This document shows, one piece after another, positions 1 to 9,800 of a stretch of DNA of 64,000 bases (the first letter of the stretch is position 1; each line of letters begins with the position of its first letter). The notes below the pieces were generated by a model. That model did no database searches, was not told the DNA's origin, and saw only the letters and a program-made list of their open reading frames with translations. Made by a program: the position numbers and the translations under genes. The DNA lies in assembly GCA_965200235.1 (NCBI GenBank), contig OZ241339.1, positions 1,674,001 through 1,738,000 of the forward strand. Direction: 5' to 3'. The stretch is from Azotimanducus chitobiosivorans. GTDB lineage: Bacteria > Pseudomonadota > Gammaproteobacteria > Pseudomonadales > Azotimanducaceae.

Positions 1-1
1 C

Positions 2-301
2 GGCCTCGCGAAGGTGATACGCGCAGGCTACTCGCTGCTTGGGTTGCATAGCTTCTTCACCGCCGGGCCGAAAGAAGTGCGCGCTTGGACTATTCCCGTA
101 GGCACATGCGCAAGAGAAGCGGCGGGCACCATCCACACGGATTTCGAACGCGGCTTTATTCGCGCCGAAGTGGTGTCATTGAGTGACCTGCTCGCGGCTG
201 GCGGGGAACGAGAAGCGCGCGAACTCGGCAAGATTCGCTTGGAAGGCAAGGATTATGTGGTGCAGGACGGCGATGTCATGCACTTTCGGTTCAACGTGTA
301 G
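2..301 (+). CDS. ychF: YchF (OLA1-type) ATPase, C-terminal end only
   Basis: The reading frame is open from the window edge and encodes the last 99 residues of the redox-regulated Obg-like ATPase YchF. Visible signatures are RAGYSLLGLHSFFTAG, EVRAWTIPVG, the GTIHTDFERGFIRAEV stretch and the terminal GKDYVVQDGDVMHFRFNV, which together make up the TGS domain that closes YchF proteins. The G domain lies outside the window. The family is a ribosome-associated ATPase. The gene runs convergently into the VOC-protein gene, and the two stop regions overlap by 11 bases. Confidence is high because the C-terminus of this family is almost invariant. Confidence 0.95.
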   Translation, partial: GLAKVIRAGYSLLGLHSFFTAGPKEVRAWTIPVGTCAREAAGTIHTDFERGFIRAEVVSLSDLLAAGGEREARELGKIRLEGKDYVVQDGDVMHFRFNV

Positions 302-695
302 TGCTCGCCAGCGGCGGGTGGTAGATCATTTGCACGCACACGCCATCAGGGTCTTCGCAGTAAAAGCTGCGCGCGCCGTCGCGGTGCGTCTTCGGCGCCT
401 TGAGGATGGTCACGCCATGCGCTTGCATGTGCGCGTGCCAGGCATCGACATCTTCTGGTGAATCAAGCAGGAATCCGATGTGATCCAAGCGTTGACCGAT
501 TGACGGCGAAGATTCGCGAGTCGCCCGATGCAGTGCAAGATTGTCGTTGCCGCTCGTAAGATAGATGTTGTCCGCGTCTGGCTGCCACTCAATAGTCATG
601 CCGACAATGTTCACATAGAAGTCGCGACAAGCTTCCAGGTTCGTAACGTTCAGCGCCACGTGCCGAAGGCCGGCTGTCTTCAAAGGCGATTTCAT
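291..695 (-). CDS. VOC-family (glyoxalase/bleomycin resistance fold) protein
   Basis: A 134-residue single-domain vicinal-oxygen-chelate protein. It has the paired beta-alpha-beta-beta-beta layout: LRHVALNVTNLEACRDFYVNIVG at the start, then LDHIGFLLDSPEDVDAW and a closing YCEDPDGVCVQMIY. Likely metal ligands are His13 in the first half, His72 in LDHIGF and the Glu of the CEDPDG turn. The substrate cannot be told from the sequence. The start codon overlaps the trpC stop (ATGA), so it is the last gene of the trpG-trpD-trpC transcription unit. A tryptophan-related role is not supported by anything else and may just reflect operon hitch-hiking. Confidence 0.85.
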   Translation of the reverse strand: MKSPLKTAGLRHVALNVTNLEACRDFYVNIVGMTIEWQPDADNIYLTSGNDNLALHRATRESSPSIGQRLDHIGFLLDSPEDVDAWHAHMQAHGVTILKAPKTHRDGARSFYCEDPDGVCVQMIYHPPLASTTR

Positions 696-1489
696 GCGCT
701 GAGCATCCTTTCGAGCGCGCGCCTAGGATCATCGGATGCCATCAGCGACTCGCCGACGAGAAAGGCGTGCACATCAATTTCGCGAAGCGCACGAATGTCG
801 TCCGCCGATTTGATGCCGCTTTCGGCAACCACCAAGCGCTTGCCGAGCGCGCTCGGCGCAAGATGCCGCGTCACGTCAAGATGCGTCTCGAACCCGTGCA
901 GATTGCGGTTGTTAATCCCGATCATCGCCGCTTGAAGTCCAAGCGCGCGATCAAGCTCCGCTTCGTCGTGAACTTCAACGAGCACGTCAAGGCCAGCTTC
1001 GACGGCGCATCCATGCAAGTCCTCAAGCTCGGACTGACTGAGCGCGGCGACGATGAGCAGCAGGCAATCGGCTTGCAGCGCACGCGATTCGTAGACTTGC
1101 CACGGATCAATGATGAATTCCTTTCTGAGCACCGGCAGACGAGCCGCGTTTCGCGCATCATTCACATAGGCGTCTCGACCTTGAAAAAAGCGCGTGTCTG
1201 TCAAGACAGAGAGCGCCGCCGCGCCGCCAGCCTCATAGGCCGCTGCCATGCGCCCAACATCAAGATCCGCGCAAATCACCCCTCGGCTCGGACTTGCCTT
1301 TTTGATCTCCGCAATGATGGCGGGCTTGCCCGCATGAATACGGGCTTCGAGCGCATCTTGAAAACCGCGCGCACGAGGTTGATCGTTGGCGCGCGCGCGA
1401 ATCTCAGCAAGCGTCGTGCTCGCTTGCTTTTCAGCGACTTCGCTTCGCTTGACACGCAGGATTTCATCAAGAATCGAGCTTGATCTCAT
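692..1489 (-). CDS. trpC: Indole-3-glycerol phosphate synthase
   Basis: TrpC converts carboxyphenylamino-deoxyribulose phosphate to indole-3-glycerol phosphate in tryptophan synthesis. The 265-residue protein is a complete single-domain (beta/alpha)8 barrel with no fused TrpF. Family motifs are in order: IIAEIKKASPSRG near residues 58-70 (substrate-binding Lys), LRKEFIIDPWQV near 120, LVEVHDEAEL near 170, IGINNRNL near 190 and VAESGI near 220. The start codon ATG overlaps the trpD stop, and its own stop overlaps the VOC gene, indicating one polycistronic mRNA. Confidence 0.97.
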   Translation of the reverse strand: MRSSSILDEILRVKRSEVAEKQASTTLAEIRARANDQPRARGFQDALEARIHAGKPAIIAEIKKASPSRGVICADLDVGRMAAAYEAGGAAALSVLTDTRFFQGRDAYVNDARNAARLPVLRKEFIIDPWQVYESRALQADCLLLIVAALSQSELEDLHGCAVEAGLDVLVEVHDEAELDRALGLQAAMIGINNRNLHGFETHLDVTRHLAPSALGKRLVVAESGIKSADDIRALREIDVHAFLVGESLMASDDPRRALERMLSA

Positions 1490-2509
1490 GCTTGCCTCGC
1501 ACCCCGGAGTTCTTGCGTGAACGCAATGAAGGCCTCGAAACGGGCAAGGGCTTCGCCTGATGACACGGCTTCGAACGCCATCGCCGATGCTTCTTTCAGA
1601 TCCCCGGCGAGACCAGCCACATAGAGGGCGGCGGCGGCGTTAATACGTACCAAGCGTGACGCGGCGCTGTCCACATCGCTGAGCGAAGTGCGAACCAGCT
1701 TCGAGCTTGTGTCAATATCTGTGGCGGCAAGCGATGCCGCGCCTGTCCGCTTGACGCCGAAATCCTCGGGCACCAAGGTGCGACGCGAGATCGCGCCGTC
1801 TTTGAGTTCAACCGCATCGGTCTCTCGATCAAGGGCAATCTCATCGAGCCCATGGCTATGCACCAGCAGCACATGACGGCTGCCGAGCGCATCGAGCGCT
1901 TCCGCCATCGTCTGCAGCCAAGCCGGATTGCCTACGCCAATGACTTGATTGGGCGCGCTTGCAGGGTTCGTGAGCGGACCAAGCATGTTGAAGACGGTCG
2001 GGATGCCGAGAACACGGCGCACCGGCATGACGTGACGCATCGCGCTGTGATGCGCTGGCGCGAACATGAAGCCGACGCCGAGGCGCTCAATACACCTTGC
2101 AACTTCCTGTCCGTCAAGGTCAATCGCGGCACCGGCGCACTCAAGCACATCCGCGCTGCCACTCGTGCCCGTCGCGCGCCGATTGCCGTGCTTGGCCACG
2201 CGCGCACCGGCTGCGGCCGCGACAAACGCCGCGGCGGTGGACACATTGAATAGCTTGTTGGGGCCACTGCCGCCAGTGCCGCAGGTGTCCACCAAGTGGG
2301 GGGCATCAATATTGACCTTGAGCGATTTCTCACGCATCACACGCGCCGCGCCGACGATCTCGGAAACCGCGGCTCCCTTCGCGTGCATGAGCGCAAGCAA
2401 CGCGCCGACCTGCCCTTCCGTCGCCTCGCCGCCCATGACAGCGCGAAACACCGCGTAGGCTTGCGGCTCTTCCAAGTCTCGACGCGATGCAAGCTGCGCG
2501 ATGGCGGCT

Positions 2510-2529
<20 letters not shown>
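1486..2529 (-). CDS. trpD: Anthranilate phosphoribosyltransferase
   Basis: TrpD transfers phosphoribose from PRPP to anthranilate. The glycine-rich PRPP loop DTCGTGGSGPNKLFNVST, the KHGNRRATGTSGSAD segment and the HHSAMRHVMPVRRVLGIPTVFNMLGPLTNP run are all present. An open frame extends upstream to a TTG at 2568, but I chose the ATG at 2529, which has a GAGG five bases before it and gives 347 residues, a normal length; an ATG at 2520 is another option. The start lies inside trpG, so translation is probably coupled. trpE is not in the window. Confidence 0.95.
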
Positions 2530-3133
<604 letters not shown>

Positions 3134-3140
3134 GGCGTTA

Positions 3141-3298
3141 GTGTTCCGTCAAACAAAAAATGAGGTGTCAGTGGCTGCGGGCAGTTTCCGTGCAAGGCGC
3201 GTCGCGCAGGGAATACCCCGCCGTATTTCCAAGCGGCGCAACGCCGCACGGGGACTGCCCGCAGCCACTGACACCTCATTTTTTGTTTGACGGAGCAC
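3141..3298. mobile_element. 158-bp MITE with IS630-type ends and TA target duplication
   Basis: The element consists of two 45-bp arms that are inverted complements with one mismatch (position 4 of the arm), closing a partly palindromic core of about 68 bp. Ends read GTGTTCCGTCAAAC and, from the other side, GTGCTCCGTCAAAC. It is bounded by TA on both sides (3139-3140 and 3299-3300). The IS630 copy at 54929-56157 begins GTGCTCCGTCAAG and is also TA-flanked, so this is most likely a non-autonomous element of the same group. It contains no coding frame. As RNA it would fold into one long hairpin between the SDR gene and trpG. Confidence 0.85.
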
Positions 3299-4005
3299 TA
3301 GCTTAGCAGCCAGCCGCCATCGACATCGATGGTGGTGCCGGTCGCGTACTCGTTCAAGATCAAAAACTCGACCGCTTCGGCCACTTCGTCTGGCGTACCA
3401 AGACGCTTGATCAAGAATTGATCGACTGCGGGTTGGAGCGCCTTCTTGCGCAGTTCCGGGTCAGGGCCAAACATCGGCGTGTCAATCAAGCCCGGCGACA
3501 CGACATTGATGCGCTTCGGCGCGATCTCGCGTGCGATTCTGAGAACAAACGCTTGAATGGCGCCACCGACGCTGCCGAGCGCGACCTGTCCGGTGAGGCT
3601 GCGCTTCGCGGGCGCGCCGGTGATGAGCACAATGCTCGCGTCCTCGCTCATGTGAGGCAGGCCGAAGCGAACGGTGTTGGCATAGCCCCACAGCTTGTCA
3701 AAGGAGCCTTTGAACGCATCCATGTCCATCTCAGCAAAAGGGCCTGACGCGCGAACGCCGCCGGTCGCCGTGTTGACGAGAAGATCAACGGGCGCATGGG
3801 TCTTGAATACCGCTTCGACATCCTCAGCGTTTCGCGTATCGCATGTCTCAAGTGTCACTTCGCTTGGCAATTCGTCTCGCGCTCGTTCAGGATTTCGACT
3901 GATGGCGACGACCCTGGCGCCGTGCGCCGCAAGGCGCGCCGACACGGCGAGCCCAATGCCAGACGTGCCGCCGAACACGAGCGCTTTTCTGTTACTTGGG
4001 TTCAT
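3298..4005 (-). CDS. Short-chain dehydrogenase/reductase family protein, atypical active site
   Basis: A 235-residue Rossmann-fold protein with the cofactor motif GGTSGIG at residues 11-17, VDLLVNTATGG in place of the usual NNAG region, and the C-terminal EVAEAVEFLILNEYATGTTIDVDGG typical of SDRs. The catalytic YxxxK is missing: the position aligned with it reads ALGSVGGAIQAF, with neither Tyr nor Lys. Family members of this kind exist, so function without the standard tetrad is possible. The stop codon TAG is formed by the TA target site plus the terminal base of the MITE, so the C-terminus was set by the insertion. A GAGAAGA lies eight bases before the ATG. Confidence 0.85.
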   Translation of the reverse strand: MNPSNRKALVFGGTSGIGLAVSARLAAHGARVVAISRNPERARDELPSEVTLETCDTRNAEDVEAVFKTHAPVDLLVNTATGGVRASGPFAEMDMDAFKGSFDKLWGYANTVRFGLPHMSEDASIVLITGAPAKRSLTGQVALGSVGGAIQAFVLRIAREIAPKRINVVSPGLIDTPMFGPDPELRKKALQPAVDQFLIKRLGTPDEVAEAVEFLILNEYATGTTIDVDGGWLLS

Positions 4006-4176
4006 GTGTGAATCTTCTCAAAAAATGCAGTATTCGGGTGGATCCGCCACGAGCTTCAAGGGTTAATTTTTTGGCGGGCTTTTTGGCATAATGCGTTCCC
4101 TTCAACGAACACCTCACCGGCAGGTCGAACCCTAGCATATCTAGGAGAAATTCCTTGACGCAACAGGAGACCAGCC

Positions 4177-5331
4177 ATGACAGCTTTGCGACCAGAAATC
4201 GAATCCTTCGAGCAAAACGGCATTGCTCGCACCGCCTTCGCACGCCTACATGATGAGGCAGTGACACCCTTGTGGTTCGGGGAAGGCGATGAAGTCACAC
4301 CCGACTTCATTTGCGAGGCCGCAAAAGCATCGCTCGATCAAGGCCACACCTTCTATACGCACACTCGCGGTCGCACCACCTTGCGCGCCGCACTCAAGCG
4401 CTATCTTGATCGATTGTATGGCGTGGATGTGCACCCTGACCGCATCAGCGTCCCCGGCTCGGCCATGCTCAGCGTCAATATTTCAGCGCAGATGGCCGTC
4501 TCGAAGGGCGATCACGTGATTGTTGTCAGTCCTGTATGGCCGAACATCGAAGCGGTGTTCAGGGTAATCGGCGCTGAAATCGAGCATGTTCGGCAGCGCC
4601 CAACGCCGCAAGGCTGGCTGGTGACAGCGGACGAGATCATTGCCCGCGTGCGCGAGAAGACGCGCGCCATCTTCCTCAATTCGCCGTGCAACCCAACCGG
4701 CTGGGTGATGCCACGCGCCGAACAATTGCGTCTGCTCGAATTCTGCCGCGTGCGCGAGATATTGATCATCGCCGACGAGGTCTACCATCGATGTGTCTTT
4801 GGAGCCTCGGTCGCGCCGTCGTTTGTCGAAATAGCTGCTGATGAGGACCCCGTCATCGTCGTCAACAGCTTCTCCAAGGCGTGGGCCATGACTGGCTGGC
4901 GCATCGGCTGGGTGGTGGCGCCAAAGCGCCTCGCCACGGTCTGGGCGTCGCTCTCCGAATGCTTTAACACAGGCGCCAACGTGTTCGCGCAGGCAGGCGC
5001 AACGGCAGCCCTTGACCAGGGCGAAACCTTCATTGAGCGACAGCAAGCGAAGTTCGGCAAGGGACGGGAGCTGGTGCGCGAAGCCTTCGAGAGGCACCCG
5101 CGCCTTGATTACATCGAGCCGCAAGGCGCCTTCTACGCCTTCCCCAAGGTCCGAGACCTCACGGACAGCGCGCGCTTCGCCGAATCCTTGCGCGACCAGA
5201 TGCACGTCGGCGTCGCGCCGGGCTACACCTTCGGCCCCGGCAACGAGTCACATTTTCGGATCTGCTTTGCGCGGCGGCATGATGAGCTTGAACGGGGGCT
5301 TGATGGGATATTGAGGTTTTTAGAGGGATAA
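4177..5331 (+). CDS. Class I/II pyridoxal-phosphate aminotransferase
   Basis: A 384-residue fold-type I aminotransferase of the aspartate aminotransferase superfamily. Motifs: YTHTRGRTTLRAAL near 67, NSPCNPTGW near 167 (Asn that contacts PLP), IADEVYHRCVF near 196 (Asp and Tyr), the Schiff-base Lys234 in VVNSFSKAWAMTGWRIGW, and the substrate-carboxylate Arg in HFRICFAR near 363. The ATG follows CAGGAGA at a good distance. Substrate cannot be assigned. It is divergent from the SDR gene, with about 170 bp of shared upstream sequence, and convergent with the PIN-protein gene. Confidence 0.92.
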   Translation: MTALRPEIESFEQNGIARTAFARLHDEAVTPLWFGEGDEVTPDFICEAAKASLDQGHTFYTHTRGRTTLRAALKRYLDRLYGVDVHPDRISVPGSAMLSVNISAQMAVSKGDHVIVVSPVWPNIEAVFRVIGAEIEHVRQRPTPQGWLVTADEIIARVREKTRAIFLNSPCNPTGWVMPRAEQLRLLEFCRVREILIIADEVYHRCVFGASVAPSFVEIAADEDPVIVVNSFSKAWAMTGWRIGWVVAPKRLATVWASLSECFNTGANVFAQAGATAALDQGETFIERQQAKFGKGRELVREAFERHPRLDYIEPQGAFYAFPKVRDLTDSARFAESLRDQMHVGVAPGYTFGPGNESHFRICFARRHDELERGLDGILRFLEG

Positions 5332-5374
5332 GCCGAGAGCCTACAGGTCATTCTTCAATTCTAAGAAGCATTGA

Positions 5375-5863
5375 TCACAATAGCTCACCCTGTCTCCAAG
5401 GCCTCCGAAGTTTGACCCCGTGATCTTGTTGAATCGAATCTGCAAACGTAAGAATTCCCGCCTCATGCTTCTTATTGGCTGCATCCGTTGTCCACATCTC
5501 GCAGTTGAAGACAATTGCCGTGGCGACATGGATTGCATCTGGCGCCGACAAGTATTTGCCATTCTCCGTGCGATATTTGTCGCGAAGCTCAGCGGCAAGC
5601 GACGCGATCCTCGGATTAACATCTACCAACAGCGCGTTAGACCTCCGCATCGTGCTCTCAAAGTTCATATACTCTTCTTCGGTTAGCTTGCTTGATCGCA
5701 CTTCCGTCAACACCAACGTAGACGCGAGGATTTCTAATTGCCCATCATTGAACTGTCTTGTTCGCTCTTTTAGAGCTTCCAACTCGCCCACCCTATGCTC
5801 TTCACCCTTCAGGGCAGCATAGAAGATACAGGAATCCCAGCATAAGCGATCAATCCCAGCCAT
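5375..5863 (-). CDS. PIN-domain protein, probable toxin RNase
   Basis: A 162-residue protein with the PIN layout: an N-terminal CWDSCIFYAAL with the first acidic residue, an internal LVLTEVRS supplying Glu, and a late LSAPDAIHVATAIVF with the third and fourth acidic positions followed by MWTTDAANKK. These are the Mg-binding residues of VapC-like RNases. It overlaps the upstream gene by 14 bases, which is the arrangement expected of a toxin-antitoxin pair. The region separates housekeeping DNA from the defence locus. Confidence 0.8.
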   Translation of the reverse strand: MAGIDRLCWDSCIFYAALKGEEHRVGELEALKERTRQFNDGQLEILASTLVLTEVRSSKLTEEEYMNFESTMRRSNALLVDVNPRIASLAAELRDKYRTENGKYLSAPDAIHVATAIVFNCEMWTTDAANKKHEAGILTFADSIQQDHGVKLRRPWRQGELL

Positions 5864-6653
5864 CTCGAATCTCTTTTAGGTAGTCGGCCGCGGTGGAATC
5901 ACCCGTCATATGCGGATAGACACCTACTTCAAGCTCAGGCAATTCGCTATCGGCTTCGTGAATATCAATATCGTGAACTTGGCACTTGTAGGGGCTAACG
6001 TGACCAATGCGGTAATGCAGCCTACCAGTCACCGTTACGCTTTTCTCTACCGCCGCTACTGCTAGTCCCAGCATTTCTTTTGAAAAATCGCAGCGAACCG
6101 TTTCACCTAGCTTGGAATACAAGTAAAAGTTTCGATATTTACCATGCGAATTGAATCGCTCTACATGCCCTCGTACACTTCCCCAAGATTCGGTCTCTTG
6201 AGTCTCCACTGTAGCGATGGCAGTTGCAAAGTTGCTGTCAACTCTGACTTCAGAGTAGTTCTGTCTGATCGTTGCGAAGGAAAATTTCTGCCCAACGCCT
6301 GCCGCAAGATCCTTGAATGCCTCTATCAGTCCTGCATCAATCCCATCCAAGGACCCAGCGCATACTTGCGTCAGGCTGTTCATCAGATGACCCAATACCG
6401 ACTGAACGACGCTTTCATCCGTACCTTCCGCGCCAAAGCCTTCAAGCGTAACGCACGCTGGAGAATCATGACTTAGATCAACGATTCTGAACGATATAGC
6501 CGATTGACCATGATCACCTAAGACCAAAGCTGTGGAGCGACGAACCGCCTTGTCGAAATTCTGCAACCCCTGCAAAAAACAGTCCAGCCGCACATCACCA
6601 GACTCGGATGCCAGTCCTTCAATCTGAAATTTAAGGCGTGCGTCGTTGGGCAT
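5850..6653 (-). CDS. Hypothetical protein paired with the PIN protein
   Basis: I do not recognise this family. The frame extends to 6701, but the ATG at 6653 has GAGAG nine bases upstream and is the better start, giving 267 residues (MPNDARLKFQIEGL...). The protein is soluble with no membrane segment. Its last 15 residues (TAADYLKEIRDGWD) look like the short helical tail that antitoxins use to cap PIN toxins, and the following gene encodes a PIN protein overlapping by 14 bases; an antitoxin role is inference. It is divergent from the helicase gene, with the defence-locus promoter between them. Confidence 0.6.
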   Translation of the reverse strand: MPNDARLKFQIEGLASESGDVRLDCFLQGLQNFDKAVRRSTALVLGDHGQSAISFRIVDLSHDSPACVTLEGFGAEGTDESVVQSVLGHLMNSLTQVCAGSLDGIDAGLIEAFKDLAAGVGQKFSFATIRQNYSEVRVDSNFATAIATVETQETESWGSVRGHVERFNSHGKYRNFYLYSKLGETVRCDFSKEMLGLAVAAVEKSVTVTGRLHYRIGHVSPYKCQVHDIDIHEADSELPELEVGVYPHMTGDSTAADYLKEIRDGWD

Positions 6654-6807
6654 AGGATTACTCTCAGACGTGAATGCCTCACATGTGGGCGAATTCACCA
6701 TGCAGTATCAGAGCGAAGATTAGCATATGAGCCATTGCTGATGTTTCGTTCTGATGATCTATACGACCGAATTGCAGGTAGCCTACATAAAGTCCCAATA
6801 TCAGTGC

Positions 6808-6837
6808 TTGACGCTAACATATATCACTTGTTATAAA
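6808..6837 (+). promoter_or_regulatory. Candidate sigma-70 promoter of the defence locus
   Basis: TTGACG at 6808-6813 and TATAAA at 6832-6837 are separated by 18 bases, in AT-rich DNA, 35 bases before the helicase start codon. A purine-rich AAGGTGAAGAG precedes the GTG start. Because the helicase has an N-terminal XRE helix-turn-helix, self-regulation at this site is possible, but no clear operator palindrome was seen. Confidence 0.5.
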
Positions 6838-6872
6838 GCGACATGATCTTCGAAGAAAGGTGAAGAGAAAGA

Positions 6873-9800
6873 GTGCAGCCGGTTCAGATCCGAAGTCTTA
6901 GGCAGTCGCTTGGCCTCACCCAGCAAGAATTCGCCGACCAGCTTGGCGTGTCCTTCGTCACTCTCAATCGCTGGGAAAATGACAAAGCCAAACCTTCCCC
7001 GCTGGCGGTCAAGAAAATACGCGAAATCTCTGAAGCGACCGCCCCCCAGAAAACTGAATCGACCGCAAAGCCTCGACTCGACTTCCTCGGCAACCCTAGG
7101 GCGTTCAAGGTCTACGTGGAAGGCGAACGCCTCACCTTCGGGCACCAATTCAATCCGGCCTTCGCCACCGAAATTAGCAGAATTGATCCACTTCCGCATC
7201 AGCGGATCGCTGTCTACGAGCGCATGCTGCCACAGGAGCGATTGAGGTTTCTGCTTGCCGACGATGCCGGCGCGGGCAAAACGATCATGACCGGGCTGTA
7301 TGTGCGCGAGTGCTTAAGCCGTCGAACATTGCGCCGTGTCCTTATTGTCGTTCCTGCGGGCCTCGTCGGCAACTGGCATCGCGAATTGCGGAGCCTGTTC
7401 CAACTGAACTTCAAAATTGTTCGGAGCGCGGACGCTCGAAACGCAAATCCTTTTGCCGACGAGGGAAGCGACTTGGCGTTGGCGAGTGTGGACAGCTTAT
7501 GCGCAGAAAGGCTGTTCGCTTGCCTGAAAGACCCTGCGGTCGATCCCTACGACCTCGTCGTATTTGACGAGGCGCATAAACTCTCCGCAAGTCGCGACAG
7601 CGACGGAGCGCTTCGCCGCACCAAACGGTATCGTTTGGCGGAGGCAATCGCGGGCGTTCGCCCGCTCTCCCTCGACTGGCAACTTCCGTGGCGCGCACAC
7701 AATCTCGTGCTGCTCACCGCTACGCCGCACATGGGCAAGGACTTCCCGTATTACTGTCTTTGGCGGCTGCTAGAACCTGAAGCACTCAGCACGCAATCGG
7801 CATTCACAGACTTAGAGCCAAGTTGGCGGGACGCGCACTTTATTCGCCGCGTTAAAGAGGAGATGGTTGACTTTGATGGCAAAGCGCTGTTCCCGCAGCG
7901 CGTGTGCGACACGGTCCAATATGACTTGTCTCAAGGCGATGTCAGCGAGCAAGCGCTCTACGACGAGACAACAGCCTATATCAGCAACTACTACAACCAA
8001 GCGAGGCTCCTGAATCGCCAAGCAGCACGGTTTGCAATGACGATTTTTCAACGCAGGCTTGCGAGCAGCACTTGGTCGCTGCTGCGTTCTCTGCGCAATC
8101 GAACGCATAAGCTTGATCGACTCATCGATGACCTGAAATCAGGCAGAGTGGATGAAGCGAAATTACGTCAGCAGCAACAAAGGCTTGACGAACTTGAGGA
8201 TGTGCTAGAAAGCAAAACCGCCGATGAAGAAGACGTATCTGAGCAAGGCGAGGAAGAGCACGAGAGTAGCGAGGCAGAAGCGCTCGGCGCTTTCGTTTCG
8301 ATGAGCCTTGCCGAACTCAACGATGAACGAGGCCAGCTTGCTCGATTGACGCAGCTCGCCGAGGCGGTGTACGCGACTCGCTCTGAATCGAAGTTTGATC
8401 GAATGCGCGATCTCATTGATTCAAGCGAGCACAAAGAAGAAAAGATCATCATCTACACGGAGCACAAGGATACGCTCGATTTTCTCGTGCAGCGACTTGA
8501 AGGCATGGGATATGCCGGGCAAGTCGCCTGTCTTCACGGCGGCATGGACTTTCGCAAGCGCGACCTCGAAGTTGAGCGCTTCCGGCGTTCGCATGAAAGC
8601 GGCGGCGATGGTGCGCGCTTTTTCATCGGCACAGATGCGGCGGCCGAGGGTATCAATCTTCAATTCTGCTCGACGCTCATTAACTATGACATCCCTTGGA
8701 ATCCTTCCCGACTCGAGCAGCGCATGGGCCGTATTCACCGCTACGGACAACAGCGCGACAGGGTACACATCATCAATTTGGTGGCCGGAAACACGCGAGA
8801 AGGCAACGTCGTCAAGACGCTCCTCGACAAGCTCGAGGAAATTCGCAGGCAACTGGGGAACGACAAAGTATTCGATGTAATTGGACGGGTCTTTGAGGGC
8901 ATGGAACTCACCAACTACATGCGACGGGTTCTGGACTCGACCAGCGGTCAAAATGTTGATTGCTCAGAAGTAGAGTCGCTTATCACTGCACAACAAGTGA
9001 CCGATCTGACATCTCGCGAGGAACATCTGTACGGCATCACAGGAGAAGTCAGCGAGTCGTTACCGCAGCTTCAGTCTGAAATAGCAACGCAGAAGCTACT
9101 CAGACTCCTTCCGGGCTATCTCCGCCTCTACCTTGAAAACGCCGCGCCGTTCATAGGCGTGGATTTGGTGGGAGACATAGGCGGGCAGTTTCTATTGAGG
9201 CCAAGACAGAAGGGCGTGCTTGAACGCCTCGCGCCGTTGATTGAAGCTCACTCGGAAACCACGAGCGGACGATTCACATTATTTCCGGGCGCGAATCCGA
9301 TCGATGCAACCTTCCTTCATCCAGGCGAACCTATATTTGACGAACTACAGCGCATCGCCCGCGATGCCTGCCGCGCCTCCGCGCTACAGGGCGCCATGTT
9401 CACCGACCAAAGTACAGATACGCCCTACTTGCTTTACTTCGCGCGCATTCACGTCGAGCGGGCAAGCTGTGACGATATGCCGGAGCTACGCAAGTCCAAA
9501 TGCATCGAGCAACAACTTATCAGCGTCAGGCAGTTCGCTGACGGACACATATCGATGGCGCCGGTAGAGCATCTCTTGACTTTGCAACCCGCGGGACGAT
9601 TAAGTCCAGCCAGCCATTCCCTGTTCTCGGAAGCGCATGAGCGAGTCGGTCAAGCGGAGGCGCACCTTCAAGCCTTTGCATTCGATGAGATAGTCTCCAA
9701 ACAGCGCGATGTCGCCAATGAGCAGTTGATTGAATCGACAACTCGTGTGCGCCGGGCGTTCGACCTGCAAGCATCGCAACTTGCAGCCGACAGAAAGCGA

